Shown here piece by piece: positions 10,916 through 19,418 of a stretch of 64,000 nucleotides of DNA. Position 1 is the stretch's first letter. Each line of letters opens with the position of its first letter. The DNA is from VRUE01 sp036266075. GTDB taxonomy: Bacteria; Actinomycetota; Thermoleophilia; Solirubrobacterales; 70-9. The stretch spans positions 62,001 to 126,000 of the forward strand of contig DATANV010000009.1 of NCBI GenBank assembly GCA_036266075.1. The letters are read 5' to 3'. The notes below the pieces were generated by a model that was not told the origin of the DNA, did no database searches, and saw only the letters and a program-made list of their open reading frames with translations. The position numbers were made by a program, and so were the translations under genes.

Positions 10916-12255
10916 AGGCCGCGCTGCCGCCCGGCCCGCGGATGCCGAGCGCCCTGCAGGCGCTGGGCTGGACGAAGCGGCCCTTCCCCTTCATGGCGCG
11001 CTGCCGCGAGCGCTACGGCGACATCTTCACGATGCGCATCCTCCACTCCGGCACCTGGGTCTTTCTCTGCGACCCGGGCGACGTCAAACGGGTCTTCACG
11101 GCGCCGCCGGCGAGCATGGGCGTGGCCCTGGCGAACCCGCTGCTGCTGCCGGTCCTCGGCGCCCGCTCGGTGATGCTGCTGGAGGAGCCCGACCACATGA
11201 CCCGCCGCCGGCTGATGCTGCCTCCCTTCCACCGCGAGCGCATGGACGGCGACATCGAGATGATGATCACGGCGACCCGCGAGGAGGTGCGCCGCTGGCC
11301 GGTCGGCGAGCCGTTCGAGCTGTGGCCGCGGATGCAGGCGATCACCCAGGAGGTGATCCTGCGAACGGTCTTCGGCTCCGACGACCCGGGCCGCCTGCGG
11401 CGCGTCCGCACGGCCCTGACCGGGCTGACCGAAGCCCTCAACAACCCCCAGCGGCTGAGCAGGCTGGCGGCGCTGGGAGCGGGCTGGATCGCCCGCAGCC
11501 GCGGCTTTCGCGAGGCGATGGCGCCGGTCGAAGAAGCGCTGCTGGAGGAGGTCGACCGGCGCCGGCGCGAAGGCGACGCGGGGCGCAAGGACATCGTCTC
11601 GATGCTGATCGACGCCCGCTACGAGAACGGCGCACCGCTCAGCGAGAAGGAGCTGCGCGACGAACTGCTGACCCTGCTGACCGACGGCCCGACCTCCTCC
11701 TCGCTGGCCTGGGTCTTCGAGCGACTGCTGCGCCATCCCGAAAAGCTGGCGCGGCTGCGGAAGGAGCTCGACGCTGGCGAGAGCAGCGCCTACCTCGACG
11801 CCGTCGTGCAGGAGACGCTGCGGCTCTGCCCGCCGGTGCCGGTCGTCGCCCGGCGGCTGCTCGAGCCGATGGAGCTGGGCAGCTACCTGCTGCCCGCCGG
11901 CACCACGGTCGCCCCCTGCGTCTACCTGATCCACCGCGACGAGCGCTTCTATCCGCACCCGCGCAGCTTCCTGCCGGAGCGCTTCCTCGAGCGGCCGCCC
12001 GGCACCTACACCTGGATTCCGTTCGGCGGCGGCGTGCGGCGCTGCCTGGCGGCTAGCTACGCCGAACTCGAGATGAAGCGGGTGGTGCGCACGGTGCTCG
12101 GCGAGGTCGACCTGCAACCGGTCGAGGGGGGCTCGGAGCGGGCGACGCGCAGCGCGATCTCCTTCAGCCCCGACAAGCGGGCGCGCGTGGTCGCCGAGCC
12201 GCGCCGCGTCCAGGACCCTGGCGAGCAATGGCAGCCGGAACCGATCTACTCGTAG
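10912..12255 (+). CDS. Cytochrome P450 with atypical I helix
   Basis: 447 aa; GTG start in a GTGA overlap with the mutase stop. P450 landmarks: ETLRLCPP (ExxR), PERFLERPPG and the heme loop FGGGVRRCLAA with Cys378 as thiolate ligand; the usual Gly two residues after Cys is Ala. The I-helix segment reads LLTDGPTSSSLAW, so the usual acid-threonine pair of AGxE/DTT is not conserved. This suggests unusual chemistry such as coupling, N-oxidation or desaturation. It would need redox partners, and none are in the operon. Confidence 0.88.
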   Translation: MKAALPPGPRMPSALQALGWTKRPFPFMARCRERYGDIFTMRILHSGTWVFLCDPGDVKRVFTAPPASMGVALANPLLLPVLGARSVMLLEEPDHMTRRRLMLPPFHRERMDGDIEMMITATREEVRRWPVGEPFELWPRMQAITQEVILRTVFGSDDPGRLRRVRTALTGLTEALNNPQRLSRLAALGAGWIARSRGFREAMAPVEEALLEEVDRRRREGDAGRKDIVSMLIDARYENGAPLSEKELRDELLTLLTDGPTSSSLAWVFERLLRHPEKLARLRKELDAGESSAYLDAVVQETLRLCPPVPVVARRLLEPMELGSYLLPAGTTVAPCVYLIHRDERFYPHPRSFLPERFLERPPGTYTWIPFGGGVRRCLAASYAELEMKRVVRTVLGEVDLQPVEGGSERATRSAISFSPDKRARVVAEPRRVQDPGEQWQPEPIYS

Positions 12256-13553
12256 TCGGCGCCGGCGCCAAGGCGGCCGGGATCGCGACCAAGGTGCACG
12301 CGATCAACACCCTCGGCCTCGGGCCGATCTCGCTGACGATCGTCGAGAGCACCGAGCCGGCCGCCTCCTGGCTGGGGCGCAACGGGATGACCTCCGGCGA
12401 GGAGCCGCTGGCGGTGACGCCGATCAAGGACGTCGGCTTTCCCTACCGGAGCTTCGACGTCTTCGGCGAGCACGGCGAGGCGATCGACGAGGCGACGATG
12501 GGCTTCTCCTGGCAGCGCTACATGGTCGGCAAGCAGCGCTACGCGCGCTGGATCGACGCCGGCTCGCCCTCGGTGCGCCACCGCGACTACGGCGAATACC
12601 TGCGCTGGGTGCTCTCACGGACGACCGCCGGCATCGAACAGATCGCCGGGCGCGTCGCCCAGGTGACGCTCGGCGAGGACCGCCAGCACTGGCAGGTCGA
12701 GGTCGAGGAAGCATCCGGGCGCTCGCGGCACGGCGCCGGGGCGCTGGTCCTGACCGGTCCCGGCATCCACCGCGCCTTCCCACACGAGCCGGGGGTCGCA
12801 GAGCGCGTCTTCCACTGCGACAGCAGGCGCAGCGACTTCGCCCGCCTGCCCGAGGAGGAGCCCTGCGACGTGGCGATCGTCGGCGGCGGCGAGAGCGCGC
12901 TGAGCTGCATGATGTTCCTGCGCGGCTTCCGGCCGCGTTGCGGCTTCACCGTCTACACGCCGATGCTGCCGATGAGCCGCGGCGAGAGCTTCCTCGAGAA
13001 CCGCGTCTTCTCCGATCCCACCGAAGTCGAATGGACGGCGCTCGATCAGCAGACTCGGCGCGACTTCGTCAAGCACTCCGACCGCGGCGTCTTCGACCCG
13101 CCGAGCCTGGCAGCGATCGCCTACGACGATCGCTGCAGCTTCGTCACCGGTCGCGTCACCGACGTCGAGGCCGTGCGCGGGGGCGAGGGCGTGCGCCTCG
13201 AGCACCGCGCGCCCGGGGGCGTCGCCCGCCCCGAGCACGACTACGTCGTCAACTGCACGGGCTTCGACCTGCTGGCGCAGCTGCGCACGCTGTTCCCGGC
13301 CCAGGTCCGGGCCGAGATCGAGGAGCGGGTCGGCAAGCTCTGGGACACGCCGGCCGGAACCGAGGTGCCAATCGGTCGCAACCTCGAGCTGCGCGGGATG
13401 GAGCCGCGCCTGCAGATCCCCGGCCTGGCGGGGCTCAGCCAGGGCCCGGGATTCGCCAACCTCGGCGCGCTCGGCCTGCTGGCCAACCGCGTGCTGGAGC
13501 CGCTCTTCCAGCAGAGCGATACCGGGTCGCTACTTCGCTCTGCAACTAGTTGA
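12228..13553 (+). CDS. MbtG/SidA-like flavin N-hydroxylating monooxygenase
   Basis: 441 aa, overlapping the P450 end by 28 bp. It has an N-terminal FAD-binding motif (VVGAGAKAAG, residues 9-18) and an NADPH-binding motif (VAIVGGGESALS, about 215-226). It also carries segments typical of mycobactin lysine N6-monooxygenase MbtG: TPIKDVGFPYRS, SRGESFLENRVFSDP and LSQGPGFANL. Relatives hydroxylate primary amines of lysine, ornithine or diamines. No siderophore NRPS genes are here, so the substrate may be the aryl or alkyl amine made by the cluster. Last gene of the operon. Confidence 0.85.
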   Translation: MAAGTDLLVVGAGAKAAGIATKVHAINTLGLGPISLTIVESTEPAASWLGRNGMTSGEEPLAVTPIKDVGFPYRSFDVFGEHGEAIDEATMGFSWQRYMVGKQRYARWIDAGSPSVRHRDYGEYLRWVLSRTTAGIEQIAGRVAQVTLGEDRQHWQVEVEEASGRSRHGAGALVLTGPGIHRAFPHEPGVAERVFHCDSRRSDFARLPEEEPCDVAIVGGGESALSCMMFLRGFRPRCGFTVYTPMLPMSRGESFLENRVFSDPTEVEWTALDQQTRRDFVKHSDRGVFDPPSLAAIAYDDRCSFVTGRVTDVEAVRGGEGVRLEHRAPGGVARPEHDYVVNCTGFDLLAQLRTLFPAQVRAEIEERVGKLWDTPAGTEVPIGRNLELRGMEPRLQIPGLAGLSQGPGFANLGALGLLANRVLEPLFQQSDTGSLLRSATS

Positions 13554-13578
13554 CTTCTTTTTAGTTATCGAATAGGGT
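13550..13578 (+). promoter_or_regulatory. Promoter for a leaderless quinoprotein transcript
   Basis: TTGACT at 13550-13555 and TAGGGT at 13573-13578 (actinobacterial TANNNT) are 17 bp apart. The ATG of the next gene is at 13585, 6 bp after the -10 box, where transcription should start. No ribosome site precedes that ATG. A leaderless mRNA is therefore expected. The -35 box overlaps the stop codon of the monooxygenase gene. Confidence 0.6.
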
Positions 13579-13584
13579 CGCGGC

Positions 13585-15123
13585 ATGGCAGCGGAGAGAA
13601 CCGCGAAAGCTGCGGCGGGGATCATGGCGATCCTCCTGGTGGCAGGCAGCCTGCTGCTGAGCGCCTGTGGCAGCTCGGCCTCCAGCGACGTCAACTTCGT
13701 CGGCGACGCCTACCCGAACATCCTCCCTTCCAACACTCGCTACACCGGTGGGCCGATCAACAGCGACACCGTTTCGCAGCTGGAAGTCGCCTGGACCGTG
13801 CCGTTGGAAGCGAAAAGCACCTACGGCAGCTACTCCTCGGCGCCGGTCGTCGCCGGGGAAGTCATCTACTCGCAGGATCTGGCCTCCAACGTGCAGGCGA
13901 TTGACCTCAAGAGCGGCGACGTGCTCTGGGAAAAAAGCTACGAAAACCCCGACCAGGGGCCGAACGGGGTCGTGGTGGCCGACGGCCGCGTCTACGGCGC
14001 CACCTCGAAGGCGGCCTTCGCGCTCGACCAGAAAAGCGGCGAAGAGCTGTGGTCCGTGCCGCTCGCCCGCAACGAACACGAGGGCATCGACATGGCTCCC
14101 GGCTACGAAAAAGGGGTCGTCTACGTCTCGACCGTGCCCGGCACTGCGACTGAGTTCTACGAAGGTGAAGGCGTCGGCAAGCTCTGGGCACTCGACGCCA
14201 AGACCGGTAAGAAACTGTGGCACTTCGACACCGTGCCGGAGAGCCTCTGGTCCAAGGCCCACACGACGATCAACTCCGGTGGCGGCCTCTGGTACGCGCC
14301 GGCCTTCGACGGCAGGGGCTCGATGTACTTCGGAGTCGGCAACCCGGCACCGTTCCCGGGCACCGGCAAATACCCCTGGGGGTCGAGCCGGCCGGGCCCG
14401 AACCTCTACACCAACTCGATCGTCAAGATGGACGCCAAGAGCGGCAAGATGGACTGGTACTTCCAGTTGACGCCGCATGACGTCTACGACTGGGACCTGC
14501 AGGGCCCGCCGATCCTGGCGACGATCGGCGGCAGGGAACTGGTGCTGGCGGCGGGCAAGTCGGGGATCGTGATCGCGCTCAATGCAAAGAGCGGCAAGCT
14601 CGTCTGGAAGCAACCGGTCGGGACCCACAACGGCCACGACGACGACGGCCTCTACGCGATGCGCGGCGAATACTCGAAGCTGAAGACGCCGATGGAAGTC
14701 TCGCCAGGCAACCTCGGCGGTGTGATCGCGCCGATGTCGACCGACGGCAATCACGTCTTCGCGCCGGTGGTCAACCACGCGGTGACGATCGCCTCGCCCT
14801 CGGAAGTGCAGGAATCGAGCCCGCTGACCGGCGAACTCGTCGCGCTCGACGCGAAGAGCGGTGCGATTAAGTGGCAGCACGAATTCGCCTCCGCTGCCTT
14901 CGGCGCGACCACCGCGGTCAATGACGTGGTCTTCACCACCACCTACGACGGCCGCATCTACGCGTTCGACGCGAGCAGCGGACGGCTCATCTGGCAGGAA
15001 GCGCTGCCCGCTGGCAGCAACACCGGCGTGACCGTCATCGGCGACACCGTGATTGCGCCCGCCGGCCTCGCCGCCGCCGAAGGCCAGTCGCCCCAGATCG
15101 TCGCCTACCGGCTCGGCGGCTAA
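13585..15123 (+). CDS. PQQ-type beta-propeller lipoprotein, quinoprotein dehydrogenase-like
   Basis: 512 aa. Lipoprotein signal peptide with lipobox LSAC (Cys28), so it is membrane-anchored outside the cell. Repeated blades end in DxKSGxxLW, for example AIDLKSGDVLW, ALDAKTGKKLWHF and ALNAKSGKLVW. The segment TPHDVYDWDLQGPP and the VGNPAPFPG loop match PQQ-dependent alcohol dehydrogenases. It may oxidise an alcohol or sugar in the envelope. Whether PQQ is bound cannot be decided here; no PQQ synthesis genes are in view. It has its own promoter and follows the biosynthetic operon by 31 bp. Confidence 0.82.
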   Translation: MAAERTAKAAAGIMAILLVAGSLLLSACGSSASSDVNFVGDAYPNILPSNTRYTGGPINSDTVSQLEVAWTVPLEAKSTYGSYSSAPVVAGEVIYSQDLASNVQAIDLKSGDVLWEKSYENPDQGPNGVVVADGRVYGATSKAAFALDQKSGEELWSVPLARNEHEGIDMAPGYEKGVVYVSTVPGTATEFYEGEGVGKLWALDAKTGKKLWHFDTVPESLWSKAHTTINSGGGLWYAPAFDGRGSMYFGVGNPAPFPGTGKYPWGSSRPGPNLYTNSIVKMDAKSGKMDWYFQLTPHDVYDWDLQGPPILATIGGRELVLAAGKSGIVIALNAKSGKLVWKQPVGTHNGHDDDGLYAMRGEYSKLKTPMEVSPGNLGGVIAPMSTDGNHVFAPVVNHAVTIASPSEVQESSPLTGELVALDAKSGAIKWQHEFASAAFGATTAVNDVVFTTTYDGRIYAFDASSGRLIWQEALPAGSNTGVTVIGDTVIAPAGLAAAEGQSPQIVAYRLGG

Positions 15124-15139
15124 GAGCCCGGACAGGGCT

Positions 15140-16096
15140 CTAACGCCGCGGCAAGACGCGGAACGCCCAGCGGGCCGGCGAGGGGTCGGCAACGCCGCCG
15201 AGGCGCGCCGTGACGCGGAAGACGTGGTGGCCGACAGCCAGGCCGCGCAGCGTGTAGGGCGAGCGACAGCGCTTGAACCGGCCGCCGTCGAGCTTGCAGA
15301 CGAAGGTCGCACCGGGCTTGCTGGAGACGAAGCGGAAGGTTGCCGTGCGGCGCCGCGAGCGGTGCGGCGGACCGCTGCGGATCGTCGTCTGGGGACGGCC
15401 GCCGGCGCCCTTGCCGGCGCCCCCTCCCCCGCCTCCGGCGCCGGTTTCGCCGCCTTCTTTGCCCGGCGCTGCGCAAACGTGCTCGCTGGGCGCGACGGAG
15501 TTGGGCCGCGGCGCCGGCGCCGCGTCGAAGAAGTCGGCGGCGCTGCTGTCGCTGTCGTCGGCCGCCTCGAGCAGGGTCGAGCAGCCGGGGGCGATGCTGC
15601 GCCGCAGCGCCAGGCCGTCGGGGATGCCGCCGGAATCGGCGGGCGAGCCGACGGCCGAGAGGACGGTGCCGTGGAAGCTCCCCCAGGCCACGCAGTCGAG
15701 CGATTCCCAGCAGACGGCGCCGCCCGAGGGGTCGAGGCTGTCGGCTGGCATCGAGGTGTCGGCGGCGACGCCGAACAGGGACTCCGCCGCCGGCGTGGCG
15801 GCGAGCACGGTGCTCTGGTTGGCGCCGTTGGCGACGTCACCGCCGAAGCTCGCCGATCCGCTCGACGCTCCGGCGCCGTCGTAGAAGCTGAGCGTGTGCC
15901 CGCCGACCAGGTCCTGCCCGCCCGAGTACATCTGCAGCTCGACGTATTCGGCCTGGGGGGCGGCACTCGAGCCGGCGAAGACCTCCCGCACGGAGATCAG
16001 GTGGAAGGTCGCCTCGGCGGCCGGTGGGGCGACAAGCGTCACCGCAACCCCCACCGCGACCAAGCAGGCTCGGACGAAACTGCTTTTGTACGTCAT
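15140..16096 (-). CDS. Secreted lamin-tail-like protein with C-terminal Ig-like domain
   Basis: ATG at 16096 (MTYKSSFVRA) gives 318 aa with a signal peptide ending near AEATFHLI. Residues 28-190 (ISVREVFAGSSAAPQAEYVE) form a lamin-tail-like domain with Cys pairs (AVCWESLDCVAWG). A Gly-rich linker leads to an Ig-like domain with FVCKLDGGRFKRCRSPYTL. It is paralogous to the upstream gene at 16131-17744 and is transcribed after it, so the two form a tandem pair. Extracellular; role unknown. Confidence 0.75.
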   Translation of the reverse strand: MTYKSSFVRACLVAVGVAVTLVAPPAAEATFHLISVREVFAGSSAAPQAEYVELQMYSGGQDLVGGHTLSFYDGAGASSGSASFGGDVANGANQSTVLAATPAAESLFGVAADTSMPADSLDPSGGAVCWESLDCVAWGSFHGTVLSAVGSPADSGGIPDGLALRRSIAPGCSTLLEAADDSDSSAADFFDAAPAPRPNSVAPSEHVCAAPGKEGGETGAGGGGGGAGKGAGGRPQTTIRSGPPHRSRRRTATFRFVSSKPGATFVCKLDGGRFKRCRSPYTLRGLAVGHHVFRVTARLGGVADPSPARWAFRVLPRR

Positions 16097-16130
16097 ACAC
16101 ACGCCCAATAGCAGTTTCGTCGATGGTCGT

Positions 16131-17744
16131 TCACCGCGCACGGCCTTTCGACCCGGCGTGGTGGCGGGAACAGCGGCGGCGGGCGGCGTGGGCGGAAGCA
16201 TGGCGACGGCGCTTGCAGTGGCGCTTGCGGCGGGTCGGCGCAGCCGGCGGCCCGACGACCGCGGGCGGCGGGGCGGGAAACGCCGCCGGTGCGAGCGGAG
16301 GCTGCACGATGGGCGGCTGCGGGAGGGCGACGGCGAAGGTGTAGCCCGCCGGCGTCGGATCGACGTTGGTGCTGGCATCGATCGCGCGAACGAAGAAGCT
16401 GTGGGAGCCGTTCTCGAGGCCGCTGTATTCGATCCCGCTCGCCGGGCAGGGCGAGAAGGCGGCGCCCTCGAGCCGGCACTCGAAGGTCGAGCCGGTCTCC
16501 GTCGAGTGGTAGGAAAAGGAAGCGGTCGACTGACTGCTTGGGTCCGGAGGGGCGCTGTCGATCGCAGTGTCGGGCGGCGTCGTGTCGCCCAGCGAGTTGT
16601 CAACGGTCCATTCGAAGCTGGCCGCCAGACCCTGGTTGGCGGCCGCGTCGGTCGCCTGCACCGCGAAGCGGTATTCGCCGTCGGCAAGCTCTTTGTAAGT
16701 CTTGCCGCTCGCGGCGCATTCGGAGAACGCGTCGACGGCGGCGACCGCGACCAGGCTGCACTGGAATTTGGCTCCGGTCTCGGAAGCGTGGTAGGTGAAG
16801 GTCGCGGTACCACCGGCGCTCGGGTCGGCTGGATGGGTGTCGATCAGCGCGGTCGGCGCGACGGTGTCGATCCGCCATTTATAGAGGGTCGCCGTGCCGA
16901 GATTTTCGGCGGCATCCCTGGCCCTGACCTGGAAGCTGTGCGTGCCGTCGGCCAGGGGGCCGGCGTATTCGATTTCCCCGGAGGAGCAGCCCGCGAAGGC
17001 GGCCGCGTCGAGCTTGCATTCGAAGGCGGTTGCGGCGGCGGTCGAGTGGTAGGCGAAGGACGCCACGGTGGACTTGGTCGGGTTGGCGGGTTTCGCGTCG
17101 ATCGTCGTCGCCGGGCCGGTGCAGGCTTTCTCGGCGATGGCGGTGGCGTTGTTGCGCGGCTGCGGCGCCGCGTCGAAGAAGTCGGCGGCGCTGTCGCCGC
17201 TGTCGTCGCCCGCCTCGAGCAGGGTTCCGCACAGTGGCTCGATCGTGCGCCGCAGGGCCGTCCCGTCCGGGATGCCGCCGCCGTCCGCGGGTTTGCCGGA
17301 GGACGAGGGCGTCGTACCGCCGAACGCGCCCCAGGCAACGCAGTCGATCGTCCCCGCCCAGCAGACCGCGCCGCCGGCGCGGCGGATTTCGAAGGCTTCG
17401 TTGGTCAGGTCTGGAGTGACGCCGAAGGCCGCCTGCACGCCGCTGTCGCCGACCAGGATGGTCTGCTGGTTGGCGGCGTTGGCGACGTTTGCCCCGAAGG
17501 CGAAGCTGCCGATCGTGGCCCCAGCCGAGTCGTAGACGGTCAGCGCGTGGCCTTTGACCAGGCCCTGCCCGCCCGAGTACATCTGCAGCTCGACGTAGCC
17601 GGAGTCCGGCAGGGCGTTCGAGCCGGGATAGACCTCGCGGATCGAGATCTCGTGGAAGGTCGCCTCGGCGGCCGGCGCGGCGGCAAACGTCACCGCTGCC
17701 GCCACGATCGCGGCCGTCAGTATGCGTCGGCCCCCTATCGCCAC
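16131..17744 (-). CDS. Secreted lamin-tail-like protein with three Ig-like repeats
   Basis: 537 aa with a signal peptide (AAIVAAAVTFAAAPAAEA). The N-terminal lamin-tail-like domain (ISIREVYPGSNALPDSGYVE) is followed by three repeats of about 85 residues. Each has a P-P-D-P-S start, a YHSTxxxxxFECxLDxAAF strand and a D-G-x-H-S-F-x-V-R-A-x-D end, as in bacterial Ig-like surface domains. The C-terminus is Pro-rich and then strongly basic (RRKRHCKRRRHASAHAARRR), possibly binding wall polymers. Likely co-transcribed with the paralogue at 15140-16096, 34 bp away. Confidence 0.78.
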   Translation of the reverse strand: MAIGGRRILTAAIVAAAVTFAAAPAAEATFHEISIREVYPGSNALPDSGYVELQMYSGGQGLVKGHALTVYDSAGATIGSFAFGANVANAANQQTILVGDSGVQAAFGVTPDLTNEAFEIRRAGGAVCWAGTIDCVAWGAFGGTTPSSSGKPADGGGIPDGTALRRTIEPLCGTLLEAGDDSGDSAADFFDAAPQPRNNATAIAEKACTGPATTIDAKPANPTKSTVASFAYHSTAAATAFECKLDAAAFAGCSSGEIEYAGPLADGTHSFQVRARDAAENLGTATLYKWRIDTVAPTALIDTHPADPSAGGTATFTYHASETGAKFQCSLVAVAAVDAFSECAASGKTYKELADGEYRFAVQATDAAANQGLAASFEWTVDNSLGDTTPPDTAIDSAPPDPSSQSTASFSYHSTETGSTFECRLEGAAFSPCPASGIEYSGLENGSHSFFVRAIDASTNVDPTPAGYTFAVALPQPPIVQPPLAPAAFPAPPPAVVGPPAAPTRRKRHCKRRRHASAHAARRRCSRHHAGSKGRAR

Positions 17745-17820
17745 AACCTACGAGGTGCCCGTGCAAAAGGTTCAGGCTGCGATTTGAACCTCGGGCGCCT
17801 GCGCTCCGTAGACTGGCGCG

Positions 17821-18192
17821 ATGCTGACCATCGTTTCTCCTCGACGTCGGCTGTCGGTGACGATCGTCGCCTCCCTCCTGGCCGTTGCCTGTGCGGCCGC
17901 CGCCCCGGCCGTCAGCGGGGCCCCGGAACGGACCCCACTGAAAGGTGGGACGGCCCACGTCGGGATCCGCGAATTCGCCTTCCACCCCGGCAAGTTGACC
18001 ATCGGCCGCGGCACCAAAGTCGTCTTCGCCAACAACGACACGACGGCTCACACGGCGACCAGTGGTGGCAACTTCGCCACCGGCCGGATCCGCCCCGGGC
18101 GCACGGCGGCCGTCAAGTTCGAGCAGTCCGGCACCTTCCCCTACCACTGCTCGATCCACAACTTCATGCACGGCAAGATCGTCGTGCGATGA
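17821..18192 (+). CDS. Secreted cupredoxin (plastocyanin/azurin type)
   Basis: 123 aa with an N-terminal signal sequence (residues 11-33). The type-1 copper ligands are visible: His77 in TTAHTAT, and Cys110, His113 and Met116 in HCSIHNFMHG. It carries electrons or buffers copper in the envelope. An ECF sigma factor and anti-sigma factor follow in the same direction, only 28 bp away, so it may belong to their regulon. Confidence 0.85.
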   Translation: MLTIVSPRRRLSVTIVASLLAVACAAAAPAVSGAPERTPLKGGTAHVGIREFAFHPGKLTIGRGTKVVFANNDTTAHTATSGGNFATGRIRPGRTAAVKFEQSGTFPYHCSIHNFMHGKIVVR

Positions 18193-18220
18193 GCCGCGCG
18201 GCTGTCCCAAGATCGGGCCG

Positions 18221-18730
18221 ATGAGCCCAGGCGCTCTGCTCGAGGAGCGCGACGTGCGCGAGGCATACGCCGCCCACGCCGGCGAGCTGTACGGCTTTGC
18301 GCTGCGCTCGCTGGGCGACGCCGGCCTCGCCGAGGAGGCAGTGCAGGAGACCTTCCTGCGGGCCTGGCGGGCGGGCGGGCGTTTCGATCCGCAGATCGGC
18401 TCGCTGCGCACCTGGCTCTTCGCGATCCTGCGCAATGTCGTCATCGACCTCAGCCGAGCGCGGGCGGCCCGGCCGACGGTCTCTGACGGAGGCGTCGAGC
18501 CGATCGTCGAGCCCTTCGAGGAGGCGCTGCTTGCCTGGCAGCTCGAGGAGGCGATGCGCCGCATCGGCGAGCAGCACCGCCAGGTGCTGGTCGAGACCTA
18601 CTACCGCGGCCGCCCCTACGCCGAGGTGGCGGAGGAGCTGGGGGTGCCGGAGGGCACGATCAAGAGCCGCGTCTACTACGGCCTGCGGGCACTGCGGGTG
18701 GCCCTGGAGGAGATCGGCTATGACGGCTGA
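18221..18730 (+). CDS. ECF-type RNA polymerase sigma factor
   Basis: 169 aa; ATG at 18221. Region 2 is seen in AEEAVQETFLRAWRAGGRFD and IGSLRTWLFAILRNVVIDLSR. Region 4 is seen in EEAMRRIGEQHRQVLVETYY and the helix-turn-helix AEVAEELGVPEGTIKSRVYY. It overlaps the anti-sigma gene by 11 bp, the usual arrangement for co-regulated pairs. It probably directs transcription in response to an envelope or redox signal. Confidence 0.9.
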   Translation: MSPGALLEERDVREAYAAHAGELYGFALRSLGDAGLAEEAVQETFLRAWRAGGRFDPQIGSLRTWLFAILRNVVIDLSRARAARPTVSDGGVEPIVEPFEEALLAWQLEEAMRRIGEQHRQVLVETYYRGRPYAEVAEELGVPEGTIKSRVYYGLRALRVALEEIGYDG

Positions 18731-19418
18731 GGGGTGTCGCGAGTGGCGGCAGTCGCTGGGCGCCCACGCGCTCGGCCAACTCTCCGAGGCGGAGCGGATG
18801 GCGCTGGAGGCGCACCTCGAGGGCTGCGCCGAGTGCCGCGCCGAGCTGGAGTCGCTCGTCCCGGTCACCCGGCTGATGCCGCTGGCCGACCCGGAGCGCT
18901 TCAGCGCCGCGCCCGCCCCACCCGTCGCGCTCGGCGAGCGGATCGCGGCGCAGATCCGGACCGAGCAGCGCGGCGAGCGGCGGCGGCTGCGACTCCGTTT
19001 CGCCTTCGGCGGTGCCGTCGCCGCGGCGGCCGTCGCGGCGGTGCTGGCGATCTTCGTCCTGCCGGACGGAGGCTCGGGGCCCGAGCAGCACGTCGCCTTC
19101 GCCTCGCTGCCGCCCGGGATGACGATCGACGCGACTCTCGAGCCACACGCCTACGGGACCGAGATCCACATGTACGTGCACGGCGTCCGCTCGGGAACCC
19201 TCTGCCGGGTCTTCCTGCGAGCGCCTGACGGCGCGCGTATGCCGGCTGGCTCGTTCCGCTACCGCTGGGGCGAGGACGCCCGGGCGGTTCTCAGCTCGGC
19301 CCTCGACGTCTCCGCCGCCAAGGCGATCGGGGTGCGGGTCGGCAAGCGCACCTTCGTCGCACCGCTCGATCCCGACAAAGCGGGGGGCAATGGCAATCCG
19401 AACGAGGAGGACGCATGA
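18720..19418 (+). CDS. Zinc-finger anti-sigma factor, membrane-anchored
   Basis: 232 aa; ATG at 18720 inside the sigma gene end. The N-terminal ZAS motif HLEGCAECRAEL (H-x3-C-x2-C) is the redox- or zinc-sensing sigma-binding domain. One membrane helix (AVAAAAVAAVLAIFVLP, about residues 99-115) is followed by an extracytoplasmic domain (IDATLEPHAYGTEIHMYVHG) typical of these regulators. It should hold the upstream sigma factor inactive. Confidence 0.85.
   Translation: MTAEGCREWRQSLGAHALGQLSEAERMALEAHLEGCAECRAELESLVPVTRLMPLADPERFSAAPAPPVALGERIAAQIRTEQRGERRRLRLRFAFGGAVAAAAVAAVLAIFVLPDGGSGPEQHVAFASLPPGMTIDATLEPHAYGTEIHMYVHGVRSGTLCRVFLRAPDGARMPAGSFRYRWGEDARAVLSSALDVSAAKAIGVRVGKRTFVAPLDPDKAGGNGNPNEEDA

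Noticed and set aside
13561..15966. An 801-codon minus-strand frame
   Set aside because: It lies antisense to the quinoprotein and in the wrong frame of the lamin-tail-like gene. No domain and Arg/Ser-rich composition.
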